Positions 1 to 7,764 of a DNA stretch of 33,071 nt are shown here, one piece after another. The notes below the pieces were generated by a model that did no database searches, was not told where the DNA came from, and saw only the letters and a program-made list of their open reading frames with translations. How positions within the stretch are numbered: the first letter of the stretch is position 1; each line of letters begins with the position of its first letter. Source of the stretch: Bacteroidales bacterium (lineage in GTDB: Bacteria > Bacteroidota > Bacteroidia > Bacteroidales > UBA3663); the NCBI GenBank assembly GCA_004557315.1, contig SFEH01000022.1, positions 1 through 33,071 of the forward strand, read 5' to 3'. The translations under genes and the position numbers were made by a program.

Positions 1-189
1 GTCGAACTGAAATACCTCAAGAGCCAGGCATCTGACGCTGACGTTCAGGCTGCCGTCGAGAAAGCCAAGGCACAGGTGTGCCGCTATGCCGACACCGTCA
101 ACGTGAACGCCCACATCGCCCACACCCAGCTCCACAAGGTCTATGTCATCTATCGTGGAGTGGAGATGGTGGCTTGTGAGGAAGTCTGA
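1..189 (+). CDS. C-terminal end of PD-(D/E)XK nuclease-like / AAA-ATPase-like protein (partial)
   Basis: Only the last 62 codons are in the window, ending at TGA 187-189. The peptide starts VELKYLKSQASDADVQAAVE and continues with an Ala/Lys-rich helix and a YVIYRGVEMV strand. This matches the C-terminal PD-(D/E)XK nuclease part of the large Bacteroidetes family of AAA-ATPase-like proteins, where the E-x-K of the catalytic strand is the ELK seen here. These proteins occur in many paralogous copies and their role is poorly understood. The start and the ATPase part lie outside the window. The family call rests on this short tail only. Confidence 0.6.
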   Translation, partial: VELKYLKSQASDADVQAAVEKAKAQVCRYADTVNVNAHIAHTQLHKVYVIYRGVEMVACEEV

Positions 190-195
190 AAATTA

Positions 196-270
196 AACAA
201 GCTCGCCTATATTGAGCGAGCTTGTTAAATAAAAGGTGCATAGAGCGAATCTATACACCTTATTTTTTTT
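196..270. terminator. tandem bidirectional terminators between nuclease gene and rpsO
   Basis: Two hairpins in a row. The first has an 11-bp perfect stem, 196-206 with 216-226. The second, GGTGCATAG with CTATACACC around 234-259 (one mismatch), is followed on the plus strand by eight T at 263-270 and on the minus strand by a T-rich run (227-235 read in reverse). The flanking genes converge, so the pair can stop transcription from both sides. Confidence 0.75.
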
Positions 271-294
271 CACTTGATGGAAGTGAGCACCTTC

Positions 295-564
295 TTATCG
301 ACGGAGACCGAGCTCCTTAACGATAGCACGATAGCGGTTGATGTCCTTCTTTGCGAGGTAGTCGAGCATACGACGACGCTTACCTACGAGCATCTTCATT
401 GAACGGCTTGTAGCAAAATCCTTGTGGTTTGCGCGGAGGTGATCAGTGAGGTGAGCGATGCGGAAAGAGAACAATGCGATCTGAGCCTCTGGAGAACCAG
501 TATCAGTAGCGCCCTTACCATACTTTGCGAAGATTTCTTCCTTCTTAGCTGAATCCAAGTACAT
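295..564 (-). CDS. rpsO: 30S ribosomal protein S15
   Basis: An 89-residue protein, the normal length of S15, which binds the central domain of 16S rRNA early in 30S assembly. It has the family features TGSPEAQIALFSFRI near residue 22, the LTDHLRANHKDFATSRSM segment (about 39-56), and the VGKRRRMLDYL run followed by RYRAIVKELGLRR at the C-terminus. It is a single-gene unit, convergent with the nuclease gene and divergent from xseB. Its promoter at 691-722 leaves a leader of about 120 bases, long enough for the autoregulatory RNA structure known upstream of rpsO in several phyla. Confidence 0.97.
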   Translation of the reverse strand: MYLDSAKKEEIFAKYGKGATDTGSPEAQIALFSFRIAHLTDHLRANHKDFATSRSMKMLVGKRRRMLDYLAKKDINRYRAIVKELGLRR

Positions 565-684
565 AGTTGTAATGTAGTTAAAATGTTAATAATAGAGGTC
601 GAGCTGGAAACTCTTCCAAATTAAGTCGATGGGTCAGAGCCGAAACCCTTGCCATTCTATCTTTTTGATTGTTAGACCAAAAAA
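565..684 (-). promoter_or_regulatory. long rpsO leader, possible S15 autoregulatory RNA
   Basis: The predicted leader is about 120 bases, long for this window. On the minus strand it holds short potential stems: GGGT...ACCC around 635-652, and TGGAA with TTCCA around 605-620. Autogenous S15 leaders are known in several phyla with unrelated structures. That this leader acts so is inference. Confidence 0.3.
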
Positions 685-690
685 GCGACG

Positions 691-722
691 CAAAGTTATA
701 GCATATTTTACAAATAGCCAAA
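691..722 (-). promoter_or_regulatory. rpsO promoter
   Basis: On the minus strand TTTG (complement of 719-722) is followed after 20 bases by TAACTTTG (complement of 691-698). This is the Bacteroidetes -33/-7 pattern with ideal spacing. The start point would be near 685. Confidence 0.7.
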
Positions 723-758
723 CTTTCAGCCGATTATTTGCTGTTTTCTATCTCATTT

Positions 759-790
759 TTTGTAATTTTGTCAAATATAGATTATCTTTG
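759..790 (+). promoter_or_regulatory. promoter of xseB-gltX-waaA
   Basis: TTTG at 759-762, a 20-base spacer and TATCTTTG at 783-790 match the Bacteroidetes sigma-70 consensus. The start codon follows 21 bases after the -7 box, so the leader is short. Confidence 0.75.
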
Positions 791-811
791 CAGCCTATTT
801 ATTGATAAAAT

Positions 812-1006
812 ATGGCAGACAACTTGAAATATGCAGATGCAATGAAGGAGCTCGAACAGATTGTGTCGAAGCTCCAGAATCCTAATTGTGACGTTGACGA
901 ATTGTGCAGCCTCACCGCCAAGGCCATCGAACTGCTCAACTTCTGTAAGGCAAAACTCACCAAGGTCGATGAGGATCTTGTCAAGTTGCTCGAGAATATC
1001 GAATAA
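812..1006 (+). CDS. xseB: exodeoxyribonuclease VII small subunit
   Basis: A 64-residue acidic, helical protein. NLKYADAMKELEQIVSKLQN at the N-terminus and the later DVDELCSLTAKAIELLNFCK segment are the conserved two-helix XseB pattern. XseB packs along the coiled coil of XseA to form exonuclease VII, which degrades single-stranded DNA. The start at 812 follows a well-formed promoter. XseA, often next to xseB, is not in this window. The gene leads an apparent transcript with gltX 18 bases downstream and waaA beyond it. Confidence 0.9.
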   Translation: MADNLKYADAMKELEQIVSKLQNPNCDVDELCSLTAKAIELLNFCKAKLTKVDEDLVKLLENIE

Positions 1007-1024
1007 TATAAAAGCAATATAAAA

Positions 1025-2533
1025 ATGGAAAAACCTGTAGTAGTTAGATTTGCTCCATCACCGACTGGACCTCTCCACATTGGTGGTGTGCGCACATGTC
1101 TTTACAATTATCTCTTTGCACGCCAGCATGGTGGCAAGCTGCTGTTCCGTATTGAGGACACCGACAGCCAGCGTTTCGTGCCGGGTGCTGAACAGTATAT
1201 CCTTGATTCGTTCAAGTGGCTCGGTATCGAATTTGACGAAGGCGTAAGCTTTGGCGGTGAGCATGGCCCATATCGCCAGAGTGAGCGCCGCGACATCTAC
1301 AAGAAATATGTGAAGGTACTGCTTGACAGTGGCAAGGCTTACTATGCCTTCGACACCAAGGAGGAACTCGATGCCGCACGTGCCGCTACTCCTAACTTCC
1401 AGTATGACGCTTCGACTCGCGGCAACATGCGCAACAGCATCAGCCTCGGCATGGAAGAGGCACAGCGCCTCATCGACAATGGCGAGAACTATGTGGTGCG
1501 TTTCCGCATTGAGCCAGGCGAGGAGGTTCTGGTCAACGACCTTATCCGTGGCGAGGTGCGCATCAACTCAAGCATCCTCGACGATAAGGTGCTCTACAAG
1601 AGTGCCGACGAGCTGCCTACCTATCACATGGCCAACATCGTCGATGACCACCTTATGGAGGTCACTCACGTGATACGTGGCGAGGAGTGGCTGCCATCGT
1701 CACCGTTGCATGTGCTCCTTTACCGTGCTTTCGGCTGGGAGGCTCCACAGTTCGCACATCTGCCTCTGCTCCTTGCACCTGAAGGCAACGGCAAGCTCTC
1801 AAAGCGCGATGGCGACAAGTATGGCTTCCCTGTGTTCCCATTGCTGTGGAATGTGCCAGGTACCGACACGACTTATTCGGGCTATCGTGAGTGTGGCTAT
1901 TTGCCTGAAGCAGTGGTCAATTTCCTTGCATTGCTCGGCTGGAACCCTGGCAACGACCAGGATTTCATGACAATGGACGAGATGATCAGCCTCTTCGACC
2001 TTGCCAAGTGCTCGAAGAACGGCGCACATTTCGATATCAAGCGACTCCTCTGGTTCAACCACCATTATCTGCAGGAGTGCGACGAGCAGATGCTTGTCGA
2101 TACACTCAAGGCACAGATCGCAGAGCATGGTGCTGATGCCAAGAGCGATGAGTATGTCAAGACCGTGGTGCAGATGATGAAGGAGCGCATCAACCTTCCA
2201 AAGGAACTGTGGGAGCAGTGTAACTTCTTCTTTGCAGCACCTACAGAGTTTGACGAGAAGTCGCTCAAGAAGTGGTGGAAGCCTGAGGCTCCAAAGTATG
2301 TGTCGGAACTCTGCGACTTCCTTGAGGCACAGGACGACTGGACAGGTGAGACACTTGAGCCAAAGGTCATGGAATGGATTGCAAGCAAGGAGTACAAGAC
2401 TGGTGCCGTGATGAATGCCTTCCGCGTCACGCTCGTTGGTGCAGCACGTGGCCCACAGATCTTTGCCATTACCGATATGCTCGGTCGTGAGGAGTCATTA
2501 CGCCGTGCTCGTAAGGCCGTAGAAACTCTGTAA
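1025..2533 (+). CDS. gltX: glutamyl-tRNA synthetase
   Basis: Class I aminoacyl-tRNA synthetase that charges tRNA-Glu. The HIGH motif appears as HIGG at residues 18-21, after RFAPSPTGPL. The KMSKS equivalent is KLSKR at 257-261, and the GEEWLPSSPLHVLLYRAFGW block precedes it. At 502 residues it has the normal bacterial length, with a helical anticodon-binding C-terminal half. It sits between xseB and waaA with gaps of 18 and 3 bases, so one transcript is likely. No inactivating change is visible. Confidence 0.97.
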   Translation: MEKPVVVRFAPSPTGPLHIGGVRTCLYNYLFARQHGGKLLFRIEDTDSQRFVPGAEQYILDSFKWLGIEFDEGVSFGGEHGPYRQSERRDIYKKYVKVLLDSGKAYYAFDTKEELDAARAATPNFQYDASTRGNMRNSISLGMEEAQRLIDNGENYVVRFRIEPGEEVLVNDLIRGEVRINSSILDDKVLYKSADELPTYHMANIVDDHLMEVTHVIRGEEWLPSSPLHVLLYRAFGWEAPQFAHLPLLLAPEGNGKLSKRDGDKYGFPVFPLLWNVPGTDTTYSGYRECGYLPEAVVNFLALLGWNPGNDQDFMTMDEMISLFDLAKCSKNGAHFDIKRLLWFNHHYLQECDEQMLVDTLKAQIAEHGADAKSDEYVKTVVQMMKERINLPKELWEQCNFFFAAPTEFDEKSLKKWWKPEAPKYVSELCDFLEAQDDWTGETLEPKVMEWIASKEYKTGAVMNAFRVTLVGAARGPQIFAITDMLGREESLRRARKAVETL

Positions 2534-2536
2534 GCG

Positions 2537-3787
2537 ATGAATCTACTGTATAACATAGCAATCGACACCTACGTCAGGGGCATCAAGATTGCCGCTTCGG
2601 TGGGCAAGCAGAAGGCCATGCAGATGGAGATGGGACGCGACCAATGGGCAGCAGTCCTCATCGAAAAGATGGCTGAACTCAGGAAGTTCTGTCCGAATCC
2701 TCGCATCATCTGGTTTCATGCAGCAAGCCTTGGCGAATTCGAACAGGGTCGTCCGCTCATCGAGCAGCTTCGCGAGAAATATCCTGAATACAAGATTCTG
2801 CTCACCTTCTTCAGCCCTTCGGGTTATGAGGTGAGGAAGAACTACAAGGGTGCCGATATCATCTGTTACCTGCCTTATGACAAGAAGTCGGAGGCAGTGA
2901 AGTTCATTGATATCATTAAGCCAGAGAAGGTGTTCTTCGTGAAGTATGAGTTCTGGGGCAACATGCTCGAGGAACTGAACCGACGCAATATCCCTGTCTA
3001 TCTCATCAGCGGCATCTTCCGCGAGAAGCAGGTGTTCTTCAAGTGGTATGGAGGCGTGATGCGTCCGGTGCTTCATATGTTCCAGCATCTATTTGTGCAG
3101 GACGAGAAATCGAAGGCATTGCTCAATAGCATAGATATTAATAATGTGACCATCTGTGGCGACACCCGATTCGACCGTGTGCTCTCCATTCAGCAGCAGG
3201 CCAAGCAATATCAGTGGGCAGCCGATTTCCGCGCGACATCCGACTTCATCCTCGTGGCAGGTTCGTCGTGGCCAAAGGATGAGGATATATTGCTCGAACA
3301 CTTCAACGCGCATCCCGAGATGAAGCTCATCATTGCGCCTCACGAGATACATGAGGAGCACATTCAGAGCATCATCGCTAAGCTCAAGCGCCCATATATG
3401 CGCTATTCGCAGCTCGATGAGAGTAAGGTGAAGGATGCCGATTGCATCATCATCGATGCCATAGGCTTCCTGAGCAGCATCTATCGTTATGGCGACGTGG
3501 CTTATATCGGCGGAGGTTTTGGCGTAGGCATCCACAATACGCTTGAAGCAGCTGTCTATGGCATTCCGGTGATCTTCGGCCCTAACCATCAGGCATTCCG
3601 CGAGGCATTGGGCTTGCTTGCCGAGGGTGGAGGCTTCACCATCAGCGATGCAGCAAGCTATGATGCCATCATGAAGACCTTCATGACCGATGAAAAGGCC
3701 TTGAAGGAGGCAGGAGCAAAGGCTGGTGCCTATGTGAAGGACAATAGCGGTGCGAGCGACGCAATCTTCGGCGCAGTATTCAAATAA
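2537..3787 (+). CDS. waaA: 3-deoxy-D-manno-octulosonic acid (Kdo) transferase, GT30
   Basis: Transfers Kdo from CMP-Kdo to lipid A precursor at the inner membrane. The N-terminal glycosyltransferase block IIWFHAASLGEFEQGRP (57-73) contains the family Glu (E67 in SLGE) that acts as the base. The C-terminal half has GGGFGVGIHNTLEAAVYGIP and GPNHQAFREA, the CMP-Kdo binding region. At 416 residues it is family-typical, with a hydrophobic N-terminal anchor (LLYNIAIDTYVRGIKIAAS). It starts 3 bases after gltX. The kdsD-like gene at 11608 serves the same Kdo pathway. Confidence 0.93.
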   Translation: MNLLYNIAIDTYVRGIKIAASVGKQKAMQMEMGRDQWAAVLIEKMAELRKFCPNPRIIWFHAASLGEFEQGRPLIEQLREKYPEYKILLTFFSPSGYEVRKNYKGADIICYLPYDKKSEAVKFIDIIKPEKVFFVKYEFWGNMLEELNRRNIPVYLISGIFREKQVFFKWYGGVMRPVLHMFQHLFVQDEKSKALLNSIDINNVTICGDTRFDRVLSIQQQAKQYQWAADFRATSDFILVAGSSWPKDEDILLEHFNAHPEMKLIIAPHEIHEEHIQSIIAKLKRPYMRYSQLDESKVKDADCIIIDAIGFLSSIYRYGDVAYIGGGFGVGIHNTLEAAVYGIPVIFGPNHQAFREALGLLAEGGGFTISDAASYDAIMKTFMTDEKALKEAGAKAGAYVKDNSGASDAIFGAVFK

Positions 3788-3813
3788 TATTTAGCAATAA
3801 TACAGAATGAAAG

Positions 3814-3845
3814 AAGGCAGAGGACAACCTCTGCCTTTTCTTTAT
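3814..3845. terminator. terminator after waaA
   Basis: A 10-bp perfect stem, AAGGCAGAGG (3814-3823) with CCTCTGCCTT (3828-3837), loop ACAA, then a T-rich run. The minus side is also T-rich, so it can serve the convergent GH27 gene. Confidence 0.85.
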
Positions 3846-3905
3846 TTATATGTCAGCATTGCAGCTGATATAATATCTGTACGATAAATAGCAAGACGAT
3901 GCTGA

Positions 3906-5600
3906 TCAGAGTTTCTTAAGAGTCATGCAGTCAATCTCTGGAAGCGCGTCGCGGTCGTGGTAGAGACGAATGACGTTAGTTCCCTTGTCGAGGTGAACCT
4001 TGCACTTGACTTCGCCCCACTCGCCTTGAGTGTTTGCAAAGACAGGTTCGCCTACACCTTCGTTGGTGCTGACAAAGAAGTGCTGTCCATCTGTCCATTC
4101 ATAACCCCAGCTTATCTGGGTCTTGACATCCTTCTTTGCCTTGCAGCGGATAGTCATCTCGTAGTCACCGCCTTCGTGGCTGATGACATTGCGCCACTGG
4201 AGGTCGTTGGTAGCACGCTGACCGATAAGGATGGCCTTGGCACCACCAGAGCACTCGTTGTCCTTCTGGTAGGTACCAGTGAACAATGCCCAAGGGTTGT
4301 TGAGCTCCTGATAGCTGCTGAGATAGGCTGTCTCTGCCTCGTAGAGTGAGCGCTCGAGACGAGTGTCGGCAGTGACCTTGTAGATGCGGCAGCCGTGGGC
4401 AGGAACCATGCGGGTGAGGGTAGAGCCCGTGAACTCGGCATTGGCCTTGGCATAACGCTTTGCCTTCTTGCCTGTCACCACGAGATCGCGGTGCTCATAG
4501 AGGTCGCGCACCTGTGTCACACCTTCGAGCTGGATGTCGGCATAGTCGATGCTCACAAACTTTGGTGTCTCGGATGGGTTGTAGAGAGCGATGGCGCGAG
4601 TCGTGCCTTCGAGAGTCTCGATATCCTTGACAAAGACGTAGGTGCTATCGTTGATATCGTACTTGGCAACATAGGCCTGCAGAGCCAATGAGTCCTGGTT
4701 GAGGGCGATGAGCTCCTTGTTGCAGAGCAGATCCAAGGCTTCGGGAGTGAGAGTGCTCATGTCGCAGCCGATAAGGAGAGGCGAACTCATGATGCACCAC
4801 ATGCCGAAGTGCGTGCGGTCCTCTTCAGGGCTGAGTGTGCGTCCCACCTCAAGCATATCCATGTCGTTGTATCGACCGCCATAGCAATAAGCCGAGAGAT
4901 AGAGGCTTTGGTCGATGATGCCGCGTACAGAAGGCCATGAGCAGTTGATATCGACGCTCATTCGCCACGAAGTAGCCACGTCGTGAACCCATGTGCCAGG
5001 ATAATCCCAGCGGCAGACGTTGAGACGAAGTCCTTTCTTTCCTGTCTTCTCCATCGCTTCATGGATGGCAGTATAGCGTTCGCGAGGGTCAAGACAATAG
5101 CGCTGGCGGTTCTGAGGAGCATCGGCACCACAGTAATCGACCTTGATGAAGTCGAAGTCGAGTTCCTTGAAGAAGAAGTCGCAATCCTGCTGGTCGTGGC
5201 GATATAGACCTACTTCATGGGCAATGGCATCGCCACCATAGTAGTTGCCGCAAGTGTTGGCACCAGCATCGGAATAGATGCCAGCCTTAAGTCCGAGAGC
5301 ATGGATGTGATCGACCACGCCCTTCAACCCGCGAGGGAAACGCTGAGGATGGATGAGCAGCTGACCCGTCTTTGGGTCACGTCCTCCGAAATAACCATCG
5401 TCGATGTTGATGTACTTGTAGCCAGCATCCTTCAGAGGAGTGCTTGCCATCACATCGGCCTGGTTCATTATGATAGAGTCACTGATGTTGAGCGCAAAGG
5501 TATTCCATGAGCTCCATCCCATGGTCGGGAGTTCGATCTCTTGCGCCTGAAGAGCCATAGCACAGCCAGCAGCCATGGCTAATAAGAAAATCTTTTTCAT
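3906..5600 (-). CDS. secreted GH27 alpha-galactosidase with C-terminal CBM35-like domain
   Basis: A 564-residue exported glycoside hydrolase. A signal peptide (MKKIFLLAMAAGCAMALQAQ) is followed by the GH27 barrel: MGWSSWN at 27-33, INIDDGY at 64-70, and the nucleophile Asp in IKVDYCG (D155). The acid/base is likely D217 in SWRMSVD, which fits the clan GH-D R-x3-D pattern with R213. NDMDML (245-250) is also typical. An antiparallel beta domain follows to about 410, then a carbohydrate-binding module starting LYEAETAYLSSY (419-430). It probably removes alpha-galactose in the periplasm, though GH27 also includes beta-L-arabinopyranosidases. No susC/susD pair is nearby. It lies 40 bases after lrp with no clear promoter, so readthrough is likely. 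Confidence 0.9.
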   Translation of the reverse strand: MKKIFLLAMAAGCAMALQAQEIELPTMGWSSWNTFALNISDSIIMNQADVMASTPLKDAGYKYINIDDGYFGGRDPKTGQLLIHPQRFPRGLKGVVDHIHALGLKAGIYSDAGANTCGNYYGGDAIAHEVGLYRHDQQDCDFFFKELDFDFIKVDYCGADAPQNRQRYCLDPRERYTAIHEAMEKTGKKGLRLNVCRWDYPGTWVHDVATSWRMSVDINCSWPSVRGIIDQSLYLSAYCYGGRYNDMDMLEVGRTLSPEEDRTHFGMWCIMSSPLLIGCDMSTLTPEALDLLCNKELIALNQDSLALQAYVAKYDINDSTYVFVKDIETLEGTTRAIALYNPSETPKFVSIDYADIQLEGVTQVRDLYEHRDLVVTGKKAKRYAKANAEFTGSTLTRMVPAHGCRIYKVTADTRLERSLYEAETAYLSSYQELNNPWALFTGTYQKDNECSGGAKAILIGQRATNDLQWRNVISHEGGDYEMTIRCKAKKDVKTQISWGYEWTDGQHFFVSTNEGVGEPVFANTQGEWGEVKCKVHLDKGTNVIRLYHDRDALPEIDCMTLKKL

Positions 5601-5640
5601 TGGATAATTATATTTAAAATAATGTGTCTTTGTTGTTCTC

Positions 5641-6099
5641 TCACACTCCCACGCTATACTCGTGCTTTATCTCCTCCATCACGAAAGTGCTTTCGAGCGA
5701 GGCAATGTTATCGTGCATGCCCAATACGTCGAGGAGGAAACGCTGGTAGTATTGCATGTCGGGCGACTGGATGCGCAGCATATAGTCGAAGCTGCCTGAG
5801 ATGTTGTAGCACTCGGTGACTTCAGGAATCTCCCTTATCATCTGCGTGAACGCATTGGCACGCTCGGTGTTGAGTTGGCGCAACTTGACGCTGCAGAACA
5901 CGGTAAACCCCTTGTTGAGTTTCTTGGCATCAAGTATCGTTGCATATTGCTTGATGAACCCTTCGCGTTCGAGGCGTCTGACACGCTCGAAGACAGGAGT
6001 AGTGCTGAGATGCACTTTCGCTGCCAGTTCCTTGGTCGTGAGCCTCGCATTCTGCTGAAGCGCACGAAGTATCTCTTTGTCTTTGTCGTCGAGACCCAT
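5641..6099 (-). CDS. Lrp/AsnC-family transcriptional regulator
   Basis: A 152-residue DNA-binding regulator. The winged helix-turn-helix covers LDDKDKEILRALQQNARLTT to RVRRLEREGFI (about 3-52). The RAM ligand/oligomerisation domain follows, including ECYNISGSFDYMLRI. The frame stays open upstream to 6357, but the start at 6099 (MGLDDKD) fits the family length and sits 57 bases below a good promoter. A longer start would overlap the metY promoter. It is divergent from metY, so control of sulfur amino acid metabolism is plausible but not shown. The downstream GH27 gene may share its transcript. Confidence 0.93.
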   Translation of the reverse strand: MGLDDKDKEILRALQQNARLTTKELAAKVHLSTTPVFERVRRLEREGFIKQYATILDAKKLNKGFTVFCSVKLRQLNTERANAFTQMIREIPEVTECYNISGSFDYMLRIQSPDMQYYQRFLLDVLGMHDNIASLESTFVMEEIKHEYSVGV

Positions 6100-6155
6100 T
6101 CTGCAAATTGTGAGTTTTGAGTTGTTTGACTTTGCGAATTTTCTATTGAATGCTG

Positions 6156-6186
6156 CAAATTTAAGAGTATTTTCTGACTTTTCAAA
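6156..6186 (-). promoter_or_regulatory. lrp promoter
   Basis: On the minus strand TTTG (complement of 6183-6186), 19 bases, then TAAATTTG (complement of 6156-6163). It lies back to back with the metY promoter, so one regulator bound here could affect both. Confidence 0.65.
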
Positions 6187-6190
6187 TCTT

Positions 6191-6222
6191 CTTGGAAAAT
6201 ATTTGCATTGGTCGTAACTTTG
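6191..6222 (+). promoter_or_regulatory. metY promoter
   Basis: CTTG at 6191-6194, 20 bases, then TAACTTTG at 6215-6222. The leader would be about 85 bases and contains a small hairpin, TCTGG (6251-6255) with CCAGA (6264-6268). I do not recognise a SAM riboswitch in it. Confidence 0.6.
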
Positions 6223-6315
6223 CACTGTCGAAAATGATAATTGAGACGGTTCTGGTGAACAATCCAGAGGCATAAGACAGAAAATATTATTACTAATTAT
6301 AAAAAATAAAGAATT

Positions 6316-7602
6316 ATGGGACAGAACAAACTTCACATCGAGACACTCGCTCTCCACGTCGGACAGGAAACTCCAGATCCAGCAACTGATGCACGCGCCG
6401 TGCCTATCTATCAGACAACATCCTACGTGTTCCGCAACTCACAGCATGCAGCCGATCGCTTTGGCTTGCGCGATGCTGGCAACATCTACGGACGACTCAC
6501 CAACTCGACACAGGGTGTCTTTGAGGAGCGCATTGCAGCCCTCGAAGGCGGTGTGGCAGGTCTGGCAGTGGCAAGTGGTGCGGCAGCCGTGACCTATGCA
6601 TTGCAGAATGTGCTCCAGGCAGGCGACCATATCGTTGCAGCCGACAATCTGTATGGCGGTTCATTCAACCTCATCACCCATACCCTTGCTACACAGGGCA
6701 TCACCAACACCATTGTCAAAGTCAATGACCTCGCAGCCCTTGAAGCTGCTATCCAGCCAAATACAAAGGTGGTGTATGCTGAGACGTTCGGCAATCCTAA
6801 TTCTGATGTCACCAACCTTGAGGCAGTGGCAGAAGTGGCTCATCGTCATGGCGTTGTTTTCATTGTTGATAACACATTTGCACCTATCCTGATCCGTCCA
6901 TTGGAGCATGGCGCAGATGTAGTGGTTCATTCGGCAACCAAGTACATTGGCGGACATGGTTCATCGCTCGGAGGAGTGATTGTCGATGGCGGAAAGTTTG
7001 ACTGGAAAGCCAATGCCGACCGTTATCCTTCGATTGCGAAGCCCGATCCTTCTTATCATGGTGCAGTCTTTGCCGATGTGGCAGGTGCCGCAGCCTTCGT
7101 GACACGCATTCGTGCCGTCATTCTTCGTGATACTGGTGCCACTATCTCTCCATTCAATGCTTGGATACTGCTTCAGGGTGTCGAGTCATTGCCATTGCGC
7201 ATCGAGCGTCATGTTGCCAATGCCATCAAGGTGGTCAATTATCTTGCAGCACATCCAAAGATTTCCAAGGTCAATCATCCATCATTGGCATCGCATCCTG
7301 ACCATGCCCTGTATCAGAAGTATTTCCCAAACGAAGGCGGTTCGATCTTCACATTTGAGATTAAGGGCGGACAGGAAGAGGCCTGGAGGTTCATCGACAA
7401 TCTCAAGATCTTCTCCCTTCTTGCCAATGTGGCTGATGTCAAGTCGCTTGTGATTCATCCTTACACTACGACTCACTCGCAGATGAGTCCTGAAGAGCTT
7501 GCACAGCAGCATATTTCTCCAGCGACAGTCAGACTCAGCATTGGTGTTGAGCATATCGACGACATCATCGCCGATATCGATCAGGCGCTGGAGAAGGTGT
7601 GA
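6316..7602 (+). CDS. metY: O-acetylhomoserine sulfhydrylase (PLP-dependent)
   Basis: Makes homocysteine from O-acetylhomoserine and sulfide, the direct sulfhydrylation route to methionine. It belongs to the Cys/Met PLP family: PIYQTTSYVF (30-39), the ALEGGVAGLAVASGAAA block, VDNTFAPIL, and the PLP lysine K209 in VVHSATKYIGGHG. At 428 residues with an insertion near ADRYPSIAKPDPSYHG it fits sulfhydrylases rather than cystathionine gamma-synthase or lyase (about 380-400). Some members have mixed substrates. It is divergent from lrp and convergent with gdhA, with an inverted repeat array starting right after the stop. Confidence 0.9.
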   Translation: MGQNKLHIETLALHVGQETPDPATDARAVPIYQTTSYVFRNSQHAADRFGLRDAGNIYGRLTNSTQGVFEERIAALEGGVAGLAVASGAAAVTYALQNVLQAGDHIVAADNLYGGSFNLITHTLATQGITNTIVKVNDLAALEAAIQPNTKVVYAETFGNPNSDVTNLEAVAEVAHRHGVVFIVDNTFAPILIRPLEHGADVVVHSATKYIGGHGSSLGGVIVDGGKFDWKANADRYPSIAKPDPSYHGAVFADVAGAAAFVTRIRAVILRDTGATISPFNAWILLQGVESLPLRIERHVANAIKVVNYLAAHPKISKVNHPSLASHPDHALYQKYFPNEGGSIFTFEIKGGQEEAWRFIDNLKIFSLLANVADVKSLVIHPYTTTHSQMSPEELAQQHISPATVRLSIGVEHIDDIIADIDQALEKV

Positions 7603-7604
7603 TA

Positions 7605-7764
7605 GGTGTTAAGATGTGAAGATGTTAAGGTGTGAAGATGTGAAGATGTGAAGATGTGAAGGTGTTCATTGTCTATTGATATTTGACTCAGAGATTTTTA
7701 TCAAGTCAGTATTTCTTAGTACAATGAACACCTTCACATCTTCACACCTTCACATCTTAACATC
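7605..7764. repeat. inverted octamer array, GATGTGAA family (element A)
   Basis: The left arm (7605-7672) has eight consecutive units of the type GRTGTKAA. The right arm (7721-7764) carries the complement units TTCACATC, TTCACACC, TTCACATC and TTAACATC. The inner ends GGTGTTCATTGT (7661-7672) and ACAATGAACACC (7721-7732) pair perfectly over 12 bp, and the octamers extend the stem to about 36 bp. The loop is 48 bases. The array fills the gap between convergent metY and gdhA and reaches the gdhA stop codon. It may double as a bidirectional terminator, though no clear T run follows the stem. Confidence 0.9.

Noticed and set aside
812..1006. xseB as a truncated gene
   Set aside because: 64 residues is a normal XseB length and both conserved helices are present; only the xseA partner is absent from the window.
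6223..6315. SAM riboswitch in the metY leader
   Set aside because: Only a 5-bp hairpin is visible and the sequence lacks the conserved cores of the SAM riboswitch classes I know.
6100..6357. N-terminal extension of the Lrp-family regulator
   Set aside because: The frame is open upstream but overlaps both divergent promoters and the metY start, and residues before MGLDDKD do not look like the family.
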